Positions 6,144-9,832 of a DNA stretch of 9,832 nt are shown one piece after another. The position numbers were made by a program, and so were the translations under genes. This stretch comes from Brevundimonas sp. UBA7664. Lineage in GTDB: Bacteria; Pseudomonadota; Alphaproteobacteria; Caulobacterales; Caulobacteraceae. The DNA is taken from NCBI RefSeq assembly GCF_002483305.1, contig NZ_DLHQ01000059.1, positions 105,164-114,995 on the forward strand. The letters are read 5' to 3'. The first letter of the stretch is position 1. Each line of letters opens with the position of its first letter. The notes below the pieces were generated by a model that was not told where the DNA came from, did no database searches, and saw nothing but the letters and a program-made list of their open reading frames with translations.

Positions 6144-6884
6144 TCACTCCGGCAGGCGATAGTCCAGCAAACGCCCCTGGCGCATGTCGAAGAGCTTGCC
6201 CGTTTCGGCATAGTCGGGTGCGACGAGCGACAGGATGACCTTGGCGACCTCCGAGGGATGCTGCAGGGTCGAAGGGTCCTCGCCGGGGATGGCCTGTGCG
6301 CGCATGGCGGTGCGGGTGGCGCCGGGGTCGAGCGAGGTGATGCGCAGGGCGGTGCGCTGCGTCTCGCCGGCCCAGGTGCGCGCCAGCGCCTCCACAGCGG
6401 CCTTGGAGGCCGAGTAGGGGCCCCAGAAGGGCTTGCATTTGTGTGCGGCGCTGGACGAGAGGATGACGGCGCGGCCGGCATCCGATTTCAGGAGCAGCGG
6501 CTCAAGCGAGCGGATCAGCCGCCAGGTGGCGGTGACGTTGATCGCCATCACCTTGTCGAACACCTTCGCTTCGATATGGCCGATCGGCGAGATCGTGCCG
6601 AGCACGCCGGCGTTCGCGACGAGAATGTCCAGCTTGCCCCAGCGCTCGAAGATCGAGCCGCCGAGCTTGTCGATCGCCGGCATGTCGGCGAGGTCGAAGG
6701 GCACCAGCGTTGCCGCGCCGCCGGCGGCCTTGATGGCATCGTCCAGTTCTTCGAGGCCACCGATCGTGCGGGCGCAGGCGATGACATGCGCGCCGGCCTT
6801 TGCGAGTTCGAGGGCGGTGAAATAGCCGATACCGCGCGACGCGCCGGTGACCAGCGCGAGGCGGCCTTTCAGGTCGATGCTCAT
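6144..6884 (-). CDS. Short-chain dehydrogenase/reductase (SDR), classical type
   Basis: A 246-residue NAD(P)-dependent oxidoreductase with all classical SDR elements. The nucleotide-binding TGASRGIG is at 13-20, and the cofactor-specificity region CARTIGGLEEL follows at 37-47, with Arg39 compatible with NADP. NAGV is at 91-94, and the catalytic set is Asn116, Ser144, Tyr157 and Lys161 (YSASK). SLDPGATRTAMR covers the PG motif after the last core strands. The length is the family norm and nothing is missing. It starts 11 bases after the purF stop, so it is very probably co-transcribed with purF, a pairing I recall in other rhizobia. No metabolic link to purine synthesis is evident and the substrate cannot be predicted. 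The ribosome site before ATG 6884 is weak (GAAG). Confidence 0.93.
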   Translation of the reverse strand: MSIDLKGRLALVTGASRGIGYFTALELAKAGAHVIACARTIGGLEELDDAIKAAGGAATLVPFDLADMPAIDKLGGSIFERWGKLDILVANAGVLGTISPIGHIEAKVFDKVMAINVTATWRLIRSLEPLLLKSDAGRAVILSSSAAHKCKPFWGPYSASKAAVEALARTWAGETQRTALRITSLDPGATRTAMRAQAIPGEDPSTLQHPSEVAKVILSLVAPDYAETGKLFDMRQGRLLDYRLPE

Positions 6885-6895
6885 ACTATCTTCGA

Positions 6896-8389
6896 TTATC
6901 CGTTGCTTGCCATTACCGAGACCTTCCGTCCCATCGTCTCGCCTTCCTTGTCAAGGAGGCGCGTCGGATAGTCGCCGGTGAAGTAATGGTCGGTGAACTG
7001 CGGGCGGGCCGGGTTGCGGCCCTCGCCGCCGACGGCGCGGTAGAGCCCGTCGATGGAGAGGAACTCCAGCGAATCCGCCCCGATATACTTCGCCATCGCC
7101 TTGACGTCGTTGTACTGGTTGGCGAGCAGCTTGTCCCGGTCGGGCGTGTCGATGCCGTAGAAGTCGGGGTAGAAGATCATCGGGCTGGCGACGCGGATAT
7201 GCACTTCCTTGGCGCCTGCATCGCGGATCATCTGCACGATCTTCAGCGACGTCGTGCCGCGCACGATCGAATCGTCGACGAGGATGACGCGCTTGCCGGC
7301 GATCATCGCGCGGTTGGCGGAATGCTTCAGCTTCACGCCGAAGGCACGGATCTGCTGTGTCGGCTCGATGAAGGTGCGGCCGACATAGTGGTTGCGGATG
7401 ATGCCGTATTCGAACGGGATGCCGCTTTCCTGCGCGTAGCCGAGTGCCGCGGGCGTGCCGCCATCCGGGACGGGAACGACGACGTCGCCCTCGACCGGGT
7501 GTTCCTTGGCAAGGTTCATGCCCATGTTCTTGCGTGCGACATAGACCGAACGGCCACCGACAACGGAATCGGGGCGGGCGAAATAGACGTATTCAAAGAG
7601 GCAGAGGCGTTCCGGCTGCGGATTGCCCGATTTCTTCGCCTCGATGGTGATCGAGCCGTCCGGCTGGATTTCGCAAACGATGATCTCGCCGTTCTCGACG
7701 TCGCGGATGTACTTCGCGCCGATGATGTCGAGCGCGCAGGTTTCCGAGCAGAAGATCGGCTTGCCGTCGAGCTCGCCCATGACGAGCGGACGGATGCCCG
7801 TGGGGTCGCGCGCGGCGATCAGCTTGGTGCGGGTGATGCCGAGCATCGAGTAGCCGCCTTCCATCTGGCGGATCGCATCGATGAAGCGGTCGGTCGTGGA
7901 GGTGTAGCGCGAGCGGGCGATGAGGTGGAGCACCACTTCCGTGTCCGATGTCGACTGACAGATGGCGCCGCCCGCGATGATCTGCCGGCGCAGCGTCAGG
8001 CCGTTGGTGAAGTTGCCGTTATGGGCGACGGCGATGCCGCCGACTTCCAGTTCCGCAAAGAGCGGCTGTACATTGCGCAGCGCCACTTCTCCCGTCGTGG
8101 AGTAGCGCGTGTGTCCGATCGCCATGTTGCCGGGCAGCTTGGCGAGCGTCACCGGGTTCGTATAGTGGTCGCCGACGAGGCCCATATGCTTTTCCGTATG
8201 GAACTGCTTGCCGTCGAAGGAGACGATACCGGCGGCTTCCTGGCCGCGGTGCTGGAGCGCGTGCAGGCCGAGCGCCGTCAGCGTTGCGGCTTCCGGATGA
8301 CCGAGAATGCCGAAGACGCCGCACTCTTCGTGAAGCGTGTCGCCATCGAGATCGTCGTCGTGGCGGCCGGGGAACTGGAAGTCGCTCAT
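6896..8389 (-). CDS. purF: Amidophosphoribosyltransferase (glutamine PRPP amidotransferase)
   Basis: It catalyses the first committed step of purine synthesis, PRPP + glutamine to phosphoribosylamine. The protein has 497 residues. Residues 1-22 form a propeptide; Cys23 in EECGVFGI is the N-terminal nucleophile exposed by processing. The class II glutaminase domain (23 to about 260) shows GHTRYST (92-98) and HNGNF (123-127). The phosphoribosyltransferase domain has the PRPP loop VILVDDSIVRGTT (368-380). Of the cysteines binding 4Fe-4S in Bacillus PurF, only the one at 263 (LCLFEYVYFARPDS) is present. The second position is Asp409 (YPDFYGID), and the C-terminal Cys pair is replaced by FTDHYFTG (465-472). 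ATG 8389 has AAAGG 9 bases upstream; an upstream TTG at 8449 is unlikely. Its own promoter probably lies between 8390 and 8523, after the cvpA terminator. Confidence 0.97.
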   Translation of the reverse strand: MSDFQFPGRHDDDLDGDTLHEECGVFGILGHPEAATLTALGLHALQHRGQEAAGIVSFDGKQFHTEKHMGLVGDHYTNPVTLAKLPGNMAIGHTRYSTTGEVALRNVQPLFAELEVGGIAVAHNGNFTNGLTLRRQIIAGGAICQSTSDTEVVLHLIARSRYTSTTDRFIDAIRQMEGGYSMLGITRTKLIAARDPTGIRPLVMGELDGKPIFCSETCALDIIGAKYIRDVENGEIIVCEIQPDGSITIEAKKSGNPQPERLCLFEYVYFARPDSVVGGRSVYVARKNMGMNLAKEHPVEGDVVVPVPDGGTPAALGYAQESGIPFEYGIIRNHYVGRTFIEPTQQIRAFGVKLKHSANRAMIAGKRVILVDDSIVRGTTSLKIVQMIRDAGAKEVHIRVASPMIFYPDFYGIDTPDRDKLLANQYNDVKAMAKYIGADSLEFLSIDGLYRAVGGEGRNPARPQFTDHYFTGDYPTRLLDKEGETMGRKVSVMASNG

Positions 8390-8444
8390 TGCTGCAAGCC
8401 TTTGCTCGGGACCGTAAGAGGTTGCACGGGGTTCTGGGTCATTC

Positions 8445-8468
8445 GGCAAGGCCCATATGGGTATTGCC
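8445..8468. promoter_or_regulatory. 24-bp near-palindrome upstream of purF, candidate operator
   Basis: The half-sites GGCAAGGCCCAT (8445-8456) and ATGGGTATTGCC (8457-8468) are complementary at 10 of 12 positions, with the two mismatches together in the middle of each arm. The central ten bases, CCCATATGGG, are a perfect palindrome. It lies 56-79 bases ahead of the purF ATG, where a repressor or activator would act. It does not match the E. coli PurR box beyond outer GCAA/TTGC. The cognate protein is unknown. Confidence 0.45.
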
Positions 8469-8523
8469 TAAAGCATTTGCCACCGAGGCCCGGAAGCGTC
8501 AGTGGCTGATGGTCTATCCTACC

Positions 8524-8577
8524 AAAAAATCGGGGAGCCTGCCTTCGCCATTTCTCGCGAGTATCAGCTCCCCTGAT
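8524..8577 (-). terminator. Rho-independent terminator behind cvpA
   Basis: Read on the minus strand, ATCAGGGGAGC pairs with GCTCCCCGAT (one bulged A) across a 28-base loop and is followed directly by a run of six Ts. It starts about 5 bases after the cvpA stop. The long loop makes it weaker than a tight hairpin, but stem, position and T-run agree. It implies that cvpA and purF, one operon in E. coli, are at least partly uncoupled here. Confidence 0.75.
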
Positions 8578-8581
8578 CGAT

Positions 8582-9199
8582 TTATCCGTTTGTGGCGGGC
8601 GTCTCTTCGGCGGGCGCCTGGTTCGTGCCGCCGGAGGCGCCATCCGGATCCTCCGTGCCGCCTTCGGTGGGCGCGCCTTCGGCGGATTTGCCGCGCAGGC
8701 GGTCGAGGATCGTCGCGTCGGCATCTTCCGGCAGGAGCGCCACGAGGCGCGAGCCGAGATTGTCGAGCAGCGGCTTGGATTTTGCCGTGGTGACCCAGGA
8801 CGGCTGCTGCTGCGGCGCGACCAGCCAGTTGAAGAACAGCATGGCGACGACGACGAGCAGGATGCCGCGCGCTGCACCGAACAGGAAGCCAAGCGTACGG
8901 TCCAGCGCGCCGATGCGGCTGTCGATGATGAAATCGGCCATGCGCATGGTGATGAAGGAGATCACGATGAGCGCGACGAGGAAGACGGCAGCAGCCGAGC
9001 CGACCATGGCGACCGTATCGCTCGTCGTATAGTCCTTCGCATAGGGCACGAGGACCGGATAGAGGAAGTAGGCGGCTGCCGCGGCACCCACCCAGCTGGC
9101 GACGGAGAGCACCTCACGCGAAAAACCGCGCACCATCGCCAGTACGGCGGAGAACAGCGCGACGCCGATGACGATACCGTCGAGAATTGTGATGGGCAT
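8582..9199 (-). CDS. cvpA: CvpA family inner-membrane protein
   Basis: A 205-residue protein with four predicted membrane segments at about 4-23, 31-52, 62-85 and 103-127. The family signatures RGFSREVLSVASWVGA (24-39) and GALDRTLGFLFGAARG (97-112) are clear. CvpA was named for colicin V production in E. coli and lies next to purF in many proteobacteria; its molecular role is still uncertain, with envelope-stress phenotypes reported. The C-terminal stretch after about 165 is a polar, Gly/Glu/Thr/Pro-rich tail of low complexity, probably disordered. ATG 9199 has AGGA 7 bases upstream. It lies between radA and purF on the same strand and is followed by its own terminator. Confidence 0.93.
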   Translation of the reverse strand: MPITILDGIVIGVALFSAVLAMVRGFSREVLSVASWVGAAAAAYFLYPVLVPYAKDYTTSDTVAMVGSAAAVFLVALIVISFITMRMADFIIDSRIGALDRTLGFLFGAARGILLVVVAMLFFNWLVAPQQQPSWVTTAKSKPLLDNLGSRLVALLPEDADATILDRLRGKSAEGAPTEGGTEDPDGASGGTNQAPAEETPATNG

Positions 9200-9233
9200 G
9201 TTCGTCCTACTCCAAACCCGAAATGTCGCCGGG

Positions 9234-9254
9234 CCCCGCCTCGTTCAAGCGGGG
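9234..9254 (-). other. GC-rich hairpin in the radA-cvpA spacer
   Basis: On the minus strand CCCCGCTT pairs with AGGCGGGG (8 bp including one G-U) around a 5-base loop, about 35 bases ahead of cvpA. No T-run follows. It could be a weak radA terminator or a leader structure for cvpA. In such GC-rich DNA it may also be chance. The rest of the 144-base spacer shows nothing else I can name except the cvpA ribosome site. Confidence 0.3.
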
Positions 9255-9343
9255 GCACCTTAGCGGAAGGCGTCTTCGCCGTCTCAGTTCGGCACGCCGG
9301 CGACCGATGTTTCCCACAGGCCATTGCCGTTTGCCGGAGGGCG

Positions 9344-9832
9344 TCAAACGTCCTCGTCTTCCCGCTTCAGGGCGCTCTTCGAACCGGCAATGCGCGCCAC
9401 CAGATCCGGCAGGCTGTCGATCTCGCTCCAGCGGCCGCCATTGCCCTTGGGCAGATCGGCGGAACCGGCGGGCAGGACGGCCTGCGAAAAACCCAGCTTT
9501 TCCGCCTCCTTGAGGCGCTGGGCGGTGTGCGCCACCGGGCGGATTGCGCCCGACAGGCTGACTTCGCCGAAATAGACGCAATCGGCAGGAAGGGCAAGAC
9601 CGGCAAGCGACGAAACGAGCGCCGAGGCGACCGCAAGGTCTGCAGCCGGTTCCGAGATACGGTAGCCGCCCGCCACATTGAGGTAGACGTCGTGTTGACC
9701 GAGGCGCACGCCGCAATGGGCCTCCAGCACGGCGAGGATCATCGAAAGCCGCGCCGAATCCCAGCCGACGACCGCACGGCGCGGCGTGCCGAGCGAGGTG
9801 GGGGCGACGAGGGCCTGCACCTCGACCAGCAC
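9344..9832 (-). CDS. radA: DNA repair protein RadA/Sms, C-terminal part (partial)
   Basis: RadA is a RecA-like, DnaB-type helicase ATPase that helps branch migration in recombinational repair. The gene runs off the right end of the window and only the last 162 codons are present. They cover the C-terminal Lon-protease-like (ring-forming) domain: LVEVQALVAPTS, then RRAVVGWDSARLSMILAVLE. The family-typical DVYLNVAGGYRISEP begins at visible residue 48, with ADLAVASALVSS after it and VYFGEVSLSGAIRPV further on. The zinc finger, Walker A and KNRFG motifs would be upstream, outside the window. The last 15 residues are charged (KSALKREDEDV). The stop lies 144 bases before cvpA on the same strand, so read-through into cvpA is possible but not shown. 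Confidence 0.95.
   Translation of the reverse strand: MLVEVQALVAPTSLGTPRRAVVGWDSARLSMILAVLEAHCGVRLGQHDVYLNVAGGYRISEPAADLAVASALVSSLAGLALPADCVYFGEVSLSGAIRPVAHTAQRLKEAEKLGFSQAVLPAGSADLPKGNGGRWSEIDSLPDLVARIAGSKSALKREDEDV

Noticed and set aside
8390..8449. TTG at 8449 as start of purF
   Set aside because: It would add 20 unrelated residues and sits inside the 24-bp dyad; ATG 8389 has AAAGG at a good distance and gives the expected length.
6986..8509. Long + strand open frame of about 507 codons opposite purF
   Set aside because: Antisense to a complete purF with all catalytic motifs; the translation is Asp/Ala/Val/Arg-rich with no recognisable domain, as expected for a codon-bias shadow.
8390..8523. 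Purine riboswitch or other known riboswitch ahead of purF
   Set aside because: I could not find the conserved junction and loop sequences of purine riboswitches. The symmetric 24-bp element looks like a protein-binding DNA dyad instead.

Overview
The window is GC-rich chromosomal DNA, almost fully coding. Gene content and protein sequences fit an alphaproteobacterium of the Rhizobiales (Rhizobium, Sinorhizobium or Shinella type). The pointers are the psd-pssA pair encoding a short, membrane-anchored phosphatidylserine decarboxylase and an integral-membrane phosphatidylserine synthase, and the radA-cvpA-purF-SDR order, which I recall from rhizobial genomes. The genus is inference. I see no mobile element, tRNA, rRNA or CRISPR array.

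Layout. Bases 1-192 (+) are the last codons of an ABC exporter. It ends base-to-base against a convergent VOC/glyoxalase-like gene (840-193, -). A 275-base divergent spacer carries several dyad-symmetric elements and leads to psd (1116-1814, +) and pssA (1909-2760, +), the two-step route from CDP-diacylglycerol and serine to phosphatidylethanolamine. A strong intrinsic terminator follows. Next is a compact drug-efflux operon on the + strand: a MarR regulator (2894-3349), a DHA2-type MFS exporter (3346-5031, 4-base overlap) and a HlyD/EmrA periplasmic adaptor (5037-6074, 5-base gap). A perfect 22-bp inverted repeat separates it from the convergent minus-strand genes.

The minus-strand block, in its own reading direction, is radA (3' part, 9832-9344), cvpA (9199-8582), purF (8389-6896) and a short-chain dehydrogenase (6884-6144). 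A rho-independent terminator lies directly behind cvpA, so purF-SDR probably has its own promoter, and a 24-bp near-palindrome sits upstream of purF. PurF keeps a propeptide before its catalytic cysteine but lacks three of the four cysteines that hold the 4Fe-4S cluster in Bacillus PurF.

The window is mostly housekeeping plus one efflux operon. I found no clearly new multigene system. The points most worth a second look are the non-coding dyads (930-988, 1069-1096, 8445-8468), the possible internal start in the VOC gene, the cluster-less PurF, and a C-terminal CxxC in the MarR regulator.
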